Assembly: GCF_001619985.1 (NCBI RefSeq)
Contig: NW_017264196.1
Span: forward strand, 682,001-746,000
Source of the DNA: Xylona heveae TC161
Taxonomy: Eukaryota; Ascomycota; Xylonomycetes; Xylonales; Xylonaceae
Length of the DNA: 64,000 nt
Direction of reading: 5' to 3'
In this document: one piece after another, positions 12,301-24,416 of the stretch
Layout of the letters: each line of letters begins with the position of its first letter
Position numbering within the stretch: the first letter of the stretch is position 1
The notes under the pieces: model-generated
Told to the model about the DNA's origin: nothing
Seen by the model: the letters and a program-made list of their open reading frames with translations, nothing else
Databases searched by the model: none
Position numbers and translations under genes: made by a program

Positions 12301-13524
12301 AATGCCAGATGGCAGCGTAGGTGTAGCCTCAGAAGACCCTTCAGTCACGTTACCATGAGTTATTTGAAGAACTTTGGTTCCACCAAAAAGGAAGGCGTTT
12401 TTGTCCAAGCCCTCAGGCTCGATTTCGGCGTCTCCGGGTCGAAGTGCGACGGAATCCTTAAGCAAAGGCGTACTCTCTCCAGATAACATCGCCTCGTTAA
12501 CGATTGCACCCCCTTCCACAAGGAGAAGGTCACAAGCCACACCGCTATCTTCCTTGGTACGGCCGACAGACACCAGATCGCCTGGCAAGAGGCTATCGCT
12601 TCGAGTTTCGGTCCATTTCCCGTCGCGATAAACCCAGATATCATAGGGCTTGATACCCATTCCCCGAAATTCGGTCAAAGTTCTCTGTCTTTGCCATACC
12701 ACAGTGCTTTCGAAAGCGACCAGCATGAAAAGAGTGAAGAGGGAGTAGTACCAATAATCATCAAGCATCCACAAGCCAACACAGAATACCTGGAAGACGA
12801 AAAAAGGAGCAACCGCATGCTCCTTGAAGAGTTCTGTAAACGTTGGCACAGGAATATCAAAAGTATTGGCCCCATAATGCTTAGTAAGTCTGGTCACATC
12901 AGCGGAGTTTAGCCCGCGTGACTGCTGGAAAGTTTTGATCGCAGGCTTCGGATCACTGTCCAATGCAAAGGACAAAGGTGCAAATGATCGTGTCTCTGGG
13001 TTGTAGAGGAACCGGCGCTTCTGGAAGAGGAAGGAGAGGCTGACTTTCCCGGTTGCCTAGACACAGTAAGCTGCTGAATGAAATAGACCAGTAATTCTTC
13101 GACTTACAGGGTCACGATCCCGCAACAGATTGCATATTTCGGCGATACCTGCATTCGTAACGGGGATCACTTTTATGAGCTTGGCTTGCTCAACATTCTG
13201 AGCCGTTGTAGAAGTGAAAAGAGCTCTCAGTTCAACATTCCAGAAAGTGCTGAGCCAAACCAATGCTTGGAGTGTTATTATGGTACCGGACCAGACGAAG
13301 GTCCATTCAGAAGATTGAAGGTGCTTCTCATAGCGTTCCGGAGAAAGATAGAAAGCAAAGAAGACCGGCCAGATCAAGAGGAACGGCCAAATGTATGCGT
13401 GCAAGGTAAAGGGCAGTGGGTTGTGGAGCGTGGCAGATTTGATTTGGGCATTGTCAACGAGGGGAGCCCTAAAGTCGAATTAGCATATAGTTGATGGGAG
13501 GAGGGAATAATTTGAATCATACAT
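9369..13524 (-). CDS. SPF1: P5A-type ATPase Spf1 (ER transmembrane-helix dislocase)
   Basis: A 1310-aa P5A ATPase of the endoplasmic reticulum; the family extracts mis-inserted transmembrane helices and affects ER sterol, Mn2+ and glycosylation homeostasis. Exons: 13524-13523 (AT of the start codon), 13468-13108, 13056-10099, 10043-9907 and 9843-9369. The start codon is split: AT, then a 54-nt intron (GTATGA…TTTAG), then G-GCT-CCC, giving MAPLVDNAQ, the N-terminus usual in filamentous fungi. Motifs: P5A-specific PPELPMVLSLAVN in M4, SGES in the A domain, phosphorylation motif DKTGTLT with Asp503, and hinge GDGTNDVGALKQAH. A fungal-type insert with Ala/Gln repeats (EQQRQQQAQQAAA) precedes the last membrane block. 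The C-terminus is charged and helical (AAEEKRNEAERIEAEKKAAEE). Confidence 0.96.
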
Positions 13525-13970
13525 GGTTCCGCAAGGCGAATGTCCGCCGAGGGACCGGGAATTGAAAGACAGGTGGCAGAAAGGAAGTTAAAGAAGTAGC
13601 TTCAAATTCAGGTCTGCATGGAGAGGCTTTTGCTTTCTAAATGGCAGAGAGCAAGCCGATGAAATCACCCTTCGATTGAAATGTATATCTTCTACGCAAG
13701 ACTTGTTGCGCAGAGAGCTCTGAATCGTCTGATGATAGGCGCTGTTGCATAACAACTTTATTCGATATAATTCCGTATGAAAGGAAGATTAGGTAATTTC
13801 AGCATAGCTGAGTTCTCTCCTTCGCCGTAAGATAAACTTCATTCTACGGCGGGCGATGGATCGCGGGGCGCGCAGTTTGACTCACTGAGCGAGGGGAGCT
13901 TTTGCCTGTGATAAACTTTGTTTCCAACAGCGGCACGCATTTCTCTTTTGTTTCAGGGTATTGCTCCAAC
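13525..13970. promoter_or_regulatory. Divergent promoter region SPF1/GLN4
   Basis: About 450 bp between the SPF1 and GlnRS start codons. It must hold both promoters and leaders. No clear TATA box or coding frame was recognised. Confidence 0.45.
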
Positions 13971-16018
13971 ATGGATGGACAAACTACTCTTCCAGAGCGT
14001 CCGAAGGAGCCAGCTGCTCCTACGGAGTCCGCTGCAAATAATTCTCCAGCCGTTGAACAGGCTACTAAACCCGCGAAAGCGCCCAAGAAACCAAAGCCGC
14101 CAAAAGCCCCGAAAGCGCCCAAAGAGCCAAAGCCTCCGGCTCAGAAGAAGCAGAGCGCACCGAATGTGCCAGCTCCTCCTGCAGACCCTAATTCCATGTT
14201 CAAGGAAGGGTTTCTCAAGGCGGTTCATGCGGAACGACCTGCAGAGCGTGTTTTCACTCGATTCCCCCCCGAGCCAAATGGATATCTTCACATTGGACAT
14301 AGTAAGGCGATTGCGATCAATTTTGGATTTGCGCGATACCATGGCGGAGACTGCTATTTGCGATTTGACGACACAAATCCCGAGGCGGAAGAAGAGAAAT
14401 ATTTCGTTGCTATCCGAGAGATGATTGAGTGGTTGGGTTTCAAACCATATAAAGTAACATATTCCAGCGACAATTTTGATAAGCTTTACGAGCTTGCAGA
14501 GGAGCTTATCAGGAGGGACAGAGCCTATGTCTGCCACTGCTCAGGTCTGTTGATCAATTTTCCTTTACTCCTCACTCCAGCTAATGTCGATAATTCCAAT
14601 CTGCAGATACCGAAGTCAAGCAACAACGAGGCGGCGAAAACCACGGTCCCCGTTATGCATGTGTCCACCGCAGTCGCCCTACCGAGGAATCTCTTCAAGA
14701 ATTCCGTGCTATGAGAGACGGCAAATATAAGCCCAGGGAGGCTTTTCTTCGCATGAAGCAAAACCTTGAAGATGGCAATCCTCAGATGTGGGATCTTTCT
14801 GCGTATCGTGTCTTGAATGCATCTCACCACCGAACCGGCGATAAATGGTGCATCTACCCTACCTACGACTTCACCCACTGCTTGTGTGATAGCTTCGAGA
14901 ATATCTCCCACTCATTGTGTACAACTGAATTTCAGTTGTCTAGAGTTTCTTATGAGTGGCTTTGCGATGAGCTTGATGTATACAAGCCCATGCAGAGAGA
15001 GTAAGTCATCCCTAGTACGTTAGCAGGATATGGCTAATCCTTGGCCGTCAGGTATGGACGACTCAACGTTACAGGAACGGTCCTTTCGAAGCGCAAGATT
15101 GCCAAGCTTGTCAACGAACATTACGTTCGAGGCTGGGACGATCCCCGACTTTATACCTTGGTCGCTCTGCGGCGACGTGGTGTGCCCCCTGGTGCAATTC
15201 TCTCCTTCATTAATGAGCTGGGTGTCTCAACGGCTCTTACAAACATTCAACTTGCTCGATTCGAGCAAAGCGTCCGTCGCTATCTCGAGACAACCGTGCC
15301 ACGGCTCATGGTAGTTCTCGACCCCATTCCGGTCGTGATCGAAAACTTACCCGACGGGTACGTGGAAGAGGTTGAAGTGCCTTTCTCGCCCAAGGATCCG
15401 TCTATGGGCGGCCACGTCGTTCCTTTCACGAAAGTCGTATACGTCGACCGCAGCGATTTCCGAGAGATTGACAGCAAGGATTATTTCCGTCTCGCACCAG
15501 GAAAATCTGTTGGACTCCTCAAAGTTCCTTACCCAATTAAGGCCACCACCTTTTCGAAGGACCCTACTACTGGCCTTGTTACCGAAGTTCGTGCCGTCTA
15601 CGAGAAGCCAGAGGAAGGTGCAACTTTCAAAAAGCCAAAGACATATATTCAATGGGTTGGTTCCTCGGAAAAGCACCATTCTCCCGTCAAGGTCGAAGCA
15701 CGCATGTTCTATTCTCTTTTCCGCTCGGAGAATCCTGATGCTACTGAGGGCGGTTTTATCAACGATATCAACCCCGACAGTGAACAAATATTCCCTAATG
15801 CTATGGTTGAGACTGGCCTAGATGATGTGCGCAAGCGTGCGCCCTGGCCGCAGGAGGAAGGAGAGAAGAACATTGCCAACAAGGATGCGGGTTACGAGAC
15901 TGTGCGATTTCAAGGCTTGAGAATCGCATACTTTTGCTTGGACAAAGATAGCACTTCCGACAAGCTCGTCCTTAACAGAATTGTTGGTCTGAAGGAGGAT
16001 GCCGCAAAGTCATCTTAG
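13971..16018 (+). CDS. GLN4: Glutaminyl-tRNA synthetase
   Basis: Charges tRNA-Gln with glutamine in the cytosol (class Ib synthetase). Three exons, 13971-14544, 14607-15000 and 15052-16018, join in frame to 644 aa. The N-terminal ~75 residues are a Pro/Lys/Ala-rich extension ([20 protein letters not shown]) instead of the folded appended domain of yeast Gln4, so the protein is shorter than the 809-aa yeast enzyme. The Rossmann fold has the HIGH signature at residues 107-110 ([10 protein letters not shown]), the synthetase hallmark [10 protein letters not shown], and the KMSKS equivalent [10 protein letters not shown]. The C-terminal beta-barrel anticodon-binding region follows (from about residue 440). 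The start is the ATG that begins MDGQTTLPE; no in-frame upstream ATG looks better. Confidence 0.95.
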
Positions 16019-16466
16019 AGGTTCTCCATCTGCATTAAATTGTTCCAAGCATCTATATAGTAGACGCTAGAGGGAGTGAATCAGCTATGCCCTTTGATTC
16101 ACAATATCAAGCGGATCCGAAAGTACCGTTAGATAGCATCGAACTTTAGGCCTTTAAATTTCGGCCAGTGACACTTTCTGGGTTCGAAGGTTTTTTAACA
16201 AGTCAAATACAAAACTGGAAAGACTTTTGTTGTTCTCCATAGGGCAAGAAATTCGTGCTGAAAATTGATATGACCTGGGTCCGTATAAGTGCGAAAATTG
16301 TATCTCCGATAGCTACCCGTCAGAGGGAAGCAACGCGAAACAACCGAGATGCACACTATGACGCAGTTGTCCTCCCCGCGTTTTCCACCAACCCCTGTCA
16401 ATAACGATCTCAAGACTACCACTTGATGCGAAGTATCATAATTTTCTCTGTTCTTGCCGCTGGGCG
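16019..16466. other. Intergenic
   Basis: About 450 bp between tandem genes. It should hold the GlnRS terminator and the macrodomain-gene promoter. Nothing distinctive seen. Confidence 0.35.
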
Positions 16467-17504
16467 ATGCCACCTCTGAAAATGACCAATATAATTCCTC
16501 TCTCCGACATCCCAACCATCGCCCTCCTCTACAAACTGCACCGACTACAACCTTCATCGTCCTCCACGGCTAGAGCGTCACAAGTCTTCAACAAGAAGAT
16601 CTCAGTGATTCGAAACGACATCACAAAGCTTGAGGTATGTCTCAGATCGTGAACTGTGCTAATTATCATACACATATGAGTAGATGATATTGGAAATATG
16701 CGTTGGAGACGCTAACGTCTTGCTCTCGCAGGTTGATGCGATTGTGAACGCCGCAAATGAGTCTCTCCTTGGCGGAGGAGGTGTTGACGGTGCGATTCAT
16801 AGGGCTGCTGGACCAGAGCTTGTGAAGGAATGCCGGACGCTGAATGGTTGCCATACTGGTGATGCTAAAATCACAAAGGCATACAAGCTCCCATGCAAAA
16901 AAGTTATTCACACGGTCGGACCTATTTACTGGAACACCAAAAAGACTGGCCACCATACTCCACTACTGCAAGGATGCTATCGACGTAGCTTAGAGCTTGC
17001 AGTCGAAAATCAATGCAGCAGCATTGCCTTTCCGGCTATCAGCACCGGAGTCTATGGTTACCCTAGCGGGGAAGCGGCGGAAACTGCACTCACCGAAGTT
17101 AAACACTTTTTAGAGAGTGGCAAAGGGGATAAGCTGGAGAGAATTATCTTCTGCAACTTCGAGGCCAAGGACGAAAAAGCGTATGAGGAGTGGATTCCGT
17201 GAGTGTTTCCTATTTCTTTTGGGGGGGCTGACTCTAACCCTTTTATTCCAGTCGATTCTTTCCACCCACTGAAGAAGTTGAGAGTGGTTCCCCAGAGAAG
17301 GGTGAGTCGCTGGCACGGAGCTTACCCGATCCACCTTTGAATGAACCCCTCGCCGACGGAGAGCCGCAAGCTAAGAAGCAGAAGGTCAATCCTAAACTCA
17401 GTACCCGCTTGTCTTCGCCTGATGAATCTTCTGGGGATGATTCGCCGGTTGATTCCCAGCGATCTGCTGCGAATACAGAGCTGGACAAGGTCGGGGAAAA
17501 CTAA
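16467..17504 (+). CDS. Macrodomain protein (ADP-ribose/O-acetyl-ADP-ribose hydrolase)
   Basis: Three exons, 16467-16634, 16732-17198 and 17252-17504, encode 295 aa. A macrodomain spans about residues 43-212, with the ADP-ribose-binding loop [19 protein letters not shown], the core strand [10 protein letters not shown] and the second glycine loop [13 protein letters not shown]. The NAAN…GGGVDGAIH arrangement is that of MacroD-type enzymes, which remove mono-ADP-ribose from acidic residues and deacetylate O-acetyl-ADP-ribose. The tail (about 210-295) is a low-complexity acidic/Ser/Pro region with a short basic string (AKKQKVNPK) that could be a nuclear signal. An in-frame ATG at 16482 is an alternative start. 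Substrate is inferred from family. Confidence 0.92.
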
Positions 17505-18590
17505 GAAAAATCAATACCGATGGAATGGACTCTGAGCCTACTTTTTAGGACAATGCTCCAGGTTGTTGTGAGCTTTTTCACATTACGTTTATGGTGTATG
17601 GCGCAATGATGGATGATGGTGATCCACCGCCAGTCTAACTCCATGCTGGAATTGCTTTACTCTGAGGCTCGAGCTCTTGAATTTCAGGCACGAAGGATTG
17701 ACTGATTGCATTTCACGATGGTTTCGAAAAATGGTATTCCTCACTGAGGAGAATCGCAAACGAAAAGTAGTTGCCTTTTTAAAGTCCAATACAAATTTCT
17801 AAGCATTTCAAAATAATCCAGCTCAATTATTGACAATTCTTAAGTCCGCATAATTCAGAATCCATAATCAGCTAGCTCAAAAAAAAAAGTCGATTGTTGT
17901 TGAGTAAAATTGAGAACTACATGAGTATAGAGATTTCTCAACTACAGGCAATGTGAGCGTGTCAAAGCATTTTACGCCATTGGGGTTGAGGAAGAACGAA
18001 AAGGATTTCTCCCCCAAAACCAATTACCGGACAGGATGCCAACGGAAATCACAGTCAACCTTAGCTTCCTGATAATAAAGGGATATAGAGGACCCCTACA
18101 GTGTCTGCTAAGTTCGGCTTTACTCGCAATAGTTCAGTGATAGCTCCAAAGCATTACAATAGGCATTCCAGAGAGTAAACAGCAACCTCAGGCGCTAAGC
18201 GCGTTGGCCAATGGGGCGCTAAACTCCACGTGGGCGGAACTACCCAGATTATCCGATCCCTGAAACCACAAGCGACAGGCCTGCATGATTCCGGAAATAA
18301 ATGTACCGGAGCACCGTATTTTCCGGAGACCCTCTGCAAGCTACCTGATAACTAGTCATCCTCCTCTTTCGGACTCATTGAATAATCTCGTTTCCCTCCT
18401 TCTTCACCTCAATTCCTCCGCCACCTGGCCTTTTGCCTTGGAAATTCTCTGCACTAGAATTCCGTTCGACTCTTCTTTCTAGCTCGAGAGCTCTTCGAAA
18501 CATTCAAACACGGAAAAACACAGCCTGCGAGGTATAAACCAGCTTCGCGAAGATCATAACAACGTCCTCCGTGGGACAACACAAAAAGTC
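17505..18590. other. Intergenic, no gene seen
   Basis: About 1.1 kb between tandem genes. It contains an A-run near 17880-17888 and a C/T-rich stretch at about 18360-18480 that probably belongs to the leader of the IMP2 gene. No supported coding region, tRNA or transposon. Confidence 0.5.
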
Positions 18591-19457
18591 ATGTTCCGAG
18601 CTCGGAGCATATTCCAGCTCTTCAACGACACTCTCAAAAAACGACCCTTGTCCAGTTTCGCCAATGCGCGTCAAGAGTCTCAGTCTCAGGCTACACGGCC
18701 GTCTGTGTTTTCCGGATCAGCATGGTACACCTGGGCATTCATCACATGGGTGCCCGTCTTCGTCTTCCTGCATGAACACGTCTATGACTTGATGTGGGTG
18801 CGCGGTCCTAGCATGGCGCCGGCCTTGTCGCCCGATTTCCACGCTACAGGCCGTCGGGACGTCGTGGGCGTGAATATGTGGGATGCAAAAGCAAATCTGG
18901 AAAGAGGAATGATTGTTGCGTTTCGGTAAGTGATGCCCTCCTTCCCTTTCCCCCCCCCCAAAAAAGAAGTGTTAGAGTGTAAGAGTTCTAATTGTGGAGT
19001 AACTCTTATTTCTTAGGTCACCGCGTAATCCAGAGCGAATTGCGCTGAAGCGGATCATTGGGCTCGAAGGAGATATTGTGATGGCGCGGAATCGGTATCC
19101 GTTTCCCAGGGAGACCGTGCCGCAGGGACATGTGTGGGTTGAAGGAGCAGATCAGGCTCGATCGTTGGATAGTAATGATTACGGACCGGTACGTCTATGT
19201 TTGTTTTGCACCTTCAATTGGTGCAGCGACACTACTCAACTTTAGATATATCAAGAGTATCAAGAGAGAAAAGGGGGAGCTCAGGCGCTGACATGGTATT
19301 TTTTTTGGCACTGATATAGATATCGACAAGCCTCATTACGGGTCAAGTGACGCGCATACTTTGGCCTCCGTCTCGAATGGGTAAAATCTCCAATGACCGC
19401 AGTTGGCGTCGCAGGGTGTTGTCTATCGGGATACCGCCGGGCTTTGTGCACGATTAA
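18591..19457 (+). CDS. IMP2: Mitochondrial inner membrane peptidase subunit 2
   Basis: Signal-peptidase-like serine protease (S26 family) that matures intermembrane-space proteins. Three exons, 18591-18925, 19017-19188 and 19320-19457, give 214 aa. The first ~40 residues are a basic, Ser/Arg-rich presequence, followed by a single membrane span (AWYTWAFITWVPVFVFLHEHV). Catalytic Ser74 lies in RGPSMAPALSP and general-base Lys123 in IALKRIIGLEGD. The conserved DSNDYGPIS box, with DSN spaced as in Imp2, crosses the exon 2/3 junction and is followed by GQVTRILWPPSR, typical of Imp2. Exon 3 is short (45 codons); it was found by translating past the second intron. Confidence 0.93.
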
Positions 19458-19780
19458 GGATATTCGAATGGTTTCATGTCTTGCGCTCGATAATAACCGT
19501 AGAGGCAACGTCATTTGCCCCGGTCACTGTTGATATTTCAATTACCGCTTGCCAATTGCCTGGCACCGGACTATTTCATATTTTCCTGGGCTAAAAGATA
19601 CAAAGAATACGGTACAGGAAGGAGGATTATAATAGTATAGATGAAAGCCCCAGGAAAGAAAAGGCATTCCGAAGAGTGGGTATATATATATGTACGCACC
19701 AGCAACCCTACTGTGCAAGGATGGGAAAAAATGCTAATACAGCTAGAAGTGAAAAGGATAATTCAAATCGCCCAAGGGAG
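19458..19780. terminator. Convergent 3' region
   Basis: About 320 bp between the 3' ends of IMP2 (+) and the PH-domain gene (-). It holds an alternating TA tract near 19680-19691. Probable site of both terminators. Confidence 0.35.
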
Positions 19781-22700
19781 CTACTCTGATACGAGCCTGA
19801 TTTGCTCAGCCTCCTGAAGCCGTTCGATTTCAAGCCCTATACTGAGAACCCAATGGTCTCGCTCGGCGCGACTTCGTGCCTTGAAAACAATGGATCTGCC
19901 AGAAACTCCGAGTCTGGATACTCTTTTGAGATGTTGGCGCTTGCCATCTGGCTTTCCATCGTCTTTGGCTTTGACTATCGACTTCTTTGTCGGATGCCAG
20001 ATGACGAAGCACGTCATGGTGTCTTCATCTCGCGAGGTCCAGCCATCGTCGGAGTAAATACGTGGAAGCGCGGAGTGACCAGGATTGTTGCTGTCAAAGG
20101 TTCGATCTTGGTATAGAAGGTCGCCTTCAGCGATCAAACCACTGTAAATATAACAGTCCCTCAAATCAATGGCGGCTTGCCGTTCATGATGTGTAGATGG
20201 AATTTCCGCGCCAGTACGCTTGCGAAGGGAATCATGAAAAATGAGTAACCGGCCGTTGGAAAGGATTACTTCGCAGCGTGCAAACGTTGAATGACGGCGC
20301 GGCTTTCTGTAGAGAACTCCCGAAATCTAAGATTAATTAGCGATCTTAATGCCATGTCACAGTTTATTAAATGTGGGTTCATACCGATATTGTTCGACAT
20401 GCCGAGATAGGGCACATATTATATAATTCTGGTGATGCTACAGACCTTGTCACCTCCCATTTCTGTGCGAACTGGCCTAGAAGAGCCTCGCTCTGCTCAT
20501 CAATCTTGAGTTCTTGCAGATTTTCCCGGCGCACTTTCTTAAAAAGTTCCAAATCGGTCGTTGTTCGAAGTTTCCAATACTTTATAAGGAGTCTGAGACG
20601 TGTCATCCATTCAGCCTTGGTAACTTTATCATATGCCTGTATTTCCTGTCAGTCAAATCAATTGCAGAAATGCAAGAATGCCCGTTACACCACTAAAATA
20701 GGACTCACTTGAAGACGGACAACAAGCCCGTTTTTCATAAGCAATTCAAATGTTCGATCATCATCAAATTGCCCAGTAGAGCCGTCGTCTCGGTGTGTAT
20801 CAGCTACATCGGTATGGAAATCAACGTCTTCTCCTTCATCAATGTTCCGATCAGCCGGAGTGGCACCACGGACGACATTGCGAACCCTAACTACGTGGCA
20901 AAGGTTTATAAAACCATCGCAGTGAAGAAGGGTTTCAAATTTCCGTTGCGCCTCGTCACAGCAATCTGCGTCATGCTTTTCAATCGTCTCAGCGACGTCC
21001 GACTTCAACCATGAGATCTGTCCATTGTCCATGGCAAACGGATCCACGGCGTAGATGAGCGGAATCTTCTTCGTAATCTGGTTTGCCGTAGGGACCTTTG
21101 AGCTTTCGCTCATCGGGAAAATTGGCGGAGGTGGGGGTCGAGCTTTTGAAGGCCGGCAAAAGCAAAGATACTGATTGTGGGTAGTGAAATATAAACGTTT
21201 GAAGTACATCCTTCCTAACCGCTGGTCGAGCCCTCGTTGGGAGGTCAGCCGGATGAGAAAGCCTTCAATAGGCGGCGGCTCTACAATTGAACTGCCATCG
21301 CTGTCGGTAGCAGATGTAGCGTAATGTTGCTTGGGGCGTAACTCCAGTTCATGCGACTTCAGCATAGCGATTGTGCCATACATCTTTTGTTCGTTGCTGC
21401 CATGAATCCATTCGAGCCGATCATATCGTTTCCAAGCTAAGCCCAGTTTCTCCGACTTTATCCAGACGTCGACAACATTAGCCCACTCTGGGAGACCCCT
21501 GACAGTTTCAAGACACCTTTCTATGATTCTTCCTGCCACAGCACGTTCCTCCGCCATCATTTCGGCAATGGCTCCGGCATCGCCTTCGGCCGCCCGGGCT
21601 GCACCTTGCGACTTCTCGAGAGTCAAGAATGGATTGTCTAGGCGGATAGTGACACTGAGGTCCGGAATGTTGATCTGCAATCGATGCGACCGATGCTTGC
21701 CCAAGACGCTGCGTAAGAATGTATACCACTCCACTGAATTTGCGGCAGATCGAGGACGCATAATATAAAATCTCGTTCCGGATTTCCATGGAACCCAGAC
21801 GACAACGGTCTTATCCAAGGAAGAGAAGAGGTTGACTTTTGTCGTCTTGGGATTTAGAGGAATCTCATGTTTTGCCCTCTTTTTGACGTGCGACTTGTCA
21901 ACCACCGGTATGACTCGGCTTTGGTACATCTGGAGGGAAAAGTCGGCCTCATCATCAACTCCTTGCCGACATGCAACCACGAATTCCCTCCACTTCTCAA
22001 CCGGTCGGCTTTCAGTCTTGAAACTATCGTTTTCATTGAAATCGCCTGGTAGCTGCTGCATCGTAGAATCGACCCGCACCAGCATCTTTTCGACCTTGAC
22101 AATTTCGCCATCATGTTGCTTATTCCGACGATGCCTAAGAGAGCGTCTTCGGCCCATTTGAGCTACCATTAATCGCGCCGCATGCTCATTTCGCTTTGGG
22201 AGATCGAAATGCACAAATCCTGAACCATGGCGTTTCTTGGTCTCAGGCGTAGTCGTTGGAACAGGCTCTTCCGCACCTGAGTTGTCACTCGCTCTTGACT
22301 GGGACTTTGATCGCTTCGATGTAATTTTTGACAGAGGGTTCTTTCCTTTTGCAACAGCGGGAGGTTCGTCAGTCTGGGATGTACCGAGTGATTCTCCATT
22401 GCGCGTTCCGTGATCTAAGAGAGAAGCAGTCGAGTTGGTCGCGCCAGCAAAAAGCGGCGTGTCACCAATGTAAGAGCCATTTTGGCCCGCACTGTCGGCC
22501 GTTATTGAACTCTGGAGCGTACTGGGCTCAAACTCCTCAGGCTGCGATGGTACCTTTCCACTAGGGGAATCTCCTGGAGTCCGATTAGAGATGTATCATA
22601 GATGCACATATGCCATCTCACAACTTACTTGATGAACTAGCTTCCTCCAAAGGCTCCGGCGGCGCAAGGCCTTTCTTCCAGGATCTTCGATTCAGTCCAT

Positions 22701-23625
22701 CTTCTCTTGCAGTCACAAAGGAGAGCTCGTCTGCGCTCTGAGTCGACGGGCCATTCTTGATAAGCTGAGGCCTTGTTTCGAACGAGACGGGCTGTGCGGG
22801 CGGATCTGAAGTTTCTTGGTCATCGACGCTCAGAACCTTCTGGTCTGTGGGAATTGCTGTATCATCTCCTCGGTTTGCTGTCTCGGGGTCCGTCTCTCCT
22901 GGCTCAATGGTCCGGGATCGTGGAACGGGTACTGCTGGTGGCTGTTCATTGGTGACTTCTGCATCTTCGCCTCCTCCATCTGGATCCTCTGCTTCGTCTC
23001 CAATATCGCCTTCAGCTTCGTCTGACTCGAGCCCATCGGGTTGCGGGAAGCTGTGTCCATACATGGCCATAGTGCTCGGCCCTTCCAGACCCGTGAGGCG
23101 CCGTTGTCGAGAAACATTTTCGTCCGCGGTGAAGGACGCAGTTTTGGTGGAATGGTCCAGAAGGAGGTAATGTTTATACCACTCGCGTCGGTGAGTTCTC
23201 AGCCACCCTGCCGGTAGAGGACCGATAAAGCATCTGCGCGTCGTCAAATGAAGATGTTCTGGGTTTGCATGTTGCTAAATCAAAAAGATATTCCAAATCA
23301 GTCTCACGTTTTGCAGCCCCTTGTCTTAAATAAAGAAAGCACCTATTCTTACCAACCGCTTGGCGGTGTATGAATCAGGTTTCAAAGCACCCAGACCTAA
23401 ACGTTGATCGGCGGCAGCATCCTGCCTCTGTTGGGAAGGCTCCCCGCTCATCTGCAGAACGACGCGATGCTCGAAACGATACGCTCGCGAATAGTTCCGG
23501 TACTATGCAGAGATGTTGAATTAAATGAAGCACAGTATGAAAAAGGAATGAAATTTAACGTATGCTAAGGCAATATTTGTTTGTCTGCATGGCTCCAGAA
23601 TCCCTCGACCGGAGGAGCGAATCAT
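19781..23625 (-). CDS. Spo71/Mug56-like PH-domain protein
   Basis: Six exons, 23625-23560, 23502-23353, 23274-22629, 22573-20709, 20636-20385 and 20326-19781, give about 1174 aa in a continuous frame. After a Ser/Pro/Glu-rich disordered region (about 110-420) come a basic block (MGRRRSLRHRRNKQ) and two or more pleckstrin-homology-like regions, one near EGFLIRLTSQRG…YFKRLYFTTHNQYLCF and one at the C-terminus (GVLYRKPRRHSTFARCEVIL…WVLSIGLEIERL). This layout matches the fungal Spo71/Mug56 family, which in yeasts helps Vps13 build the prospore membrane; the role in a filamentous fungus is inferred to be lipid or membrane binding, perhaps in sexual development. Exon 1 is the weakest part: its donor (GTTAAA at 23559) is poor, though it keeps frame. 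Confidence 0.8.
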
Positions 23626-24416
23626 GACGGCCAACCAGCAGGCCAGCAGGGCGCAAGGCCGAAGCCAATTTCGGACCGAACCACCGACGTCAGCGAAAAG
23701 CACGTCCTCCGGTAATCTCCGCTCACACACGTTCCTCTCTTTGGTTAAGCCGGATCTGTGAACCACTAGTGATGGTTTTAGTGGAGGAGGGAAGTAATGA
23801 GTTACCTAATCTGATTGGCTTGAACTGTTGAACATAACTAACATAACTGATTAATGGTTATTGATTCAACCATGTCAATCTCTGGCCGAAGGCCTGCCCA
23901 TACAGGTATTGTGCAAGTATGTCTCCTCCATCTCTCCTGTCAAGGTGAACCTATGATGAACATTAGCATTGATTTTCACATCATATGTTGCATAGAAGAC
24001 AATGACTTTTTTTACTTCAATTCGGAAGCAATGGATAAATTATACATCGTTTTATGATTGAGGTTGTTTCCTGTTGACTTTTTACGCCATAGGTTAGGTA
24101 ATCCAGGGTCCAAATGGCAAGCGAACTGGGGGGCGAAAGGATCCAACCAGAGGAAGGAGCGAGCTGTGGTGGAGGGGCTGTCAACCCTTTGCCTGATTTG
24201 ATAGTGGTTACCCCATACCAGATGAACCGATGCCGACTGTACACTCCACTTCCACCTTGTTTCCAGTCCACGCAAGTCAGTAACTAAATCTACCCTTCAC
24301 CGCTTTCGAGCATACGATTCATTATTGTGAGGCCTGGGACGCCCAACCGCTTGATCCCCAAGCTTTTACACTCCGCCTCAATTTCCCCTCAGAAGCTGTG
24401 TTCAAAAGCAATCGAC
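23626..24416. promoter_or_regulatory. Divergent promoter region
   Basis: About 790 bp between the Spo71-like gene (-) and the glycolipid transfer gene (+). Minus-strand sequence next to 23625 stays open upstream of the chosen ATG but has no further in-frame ATG. No other feature recognised. Confidence 0.4.
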
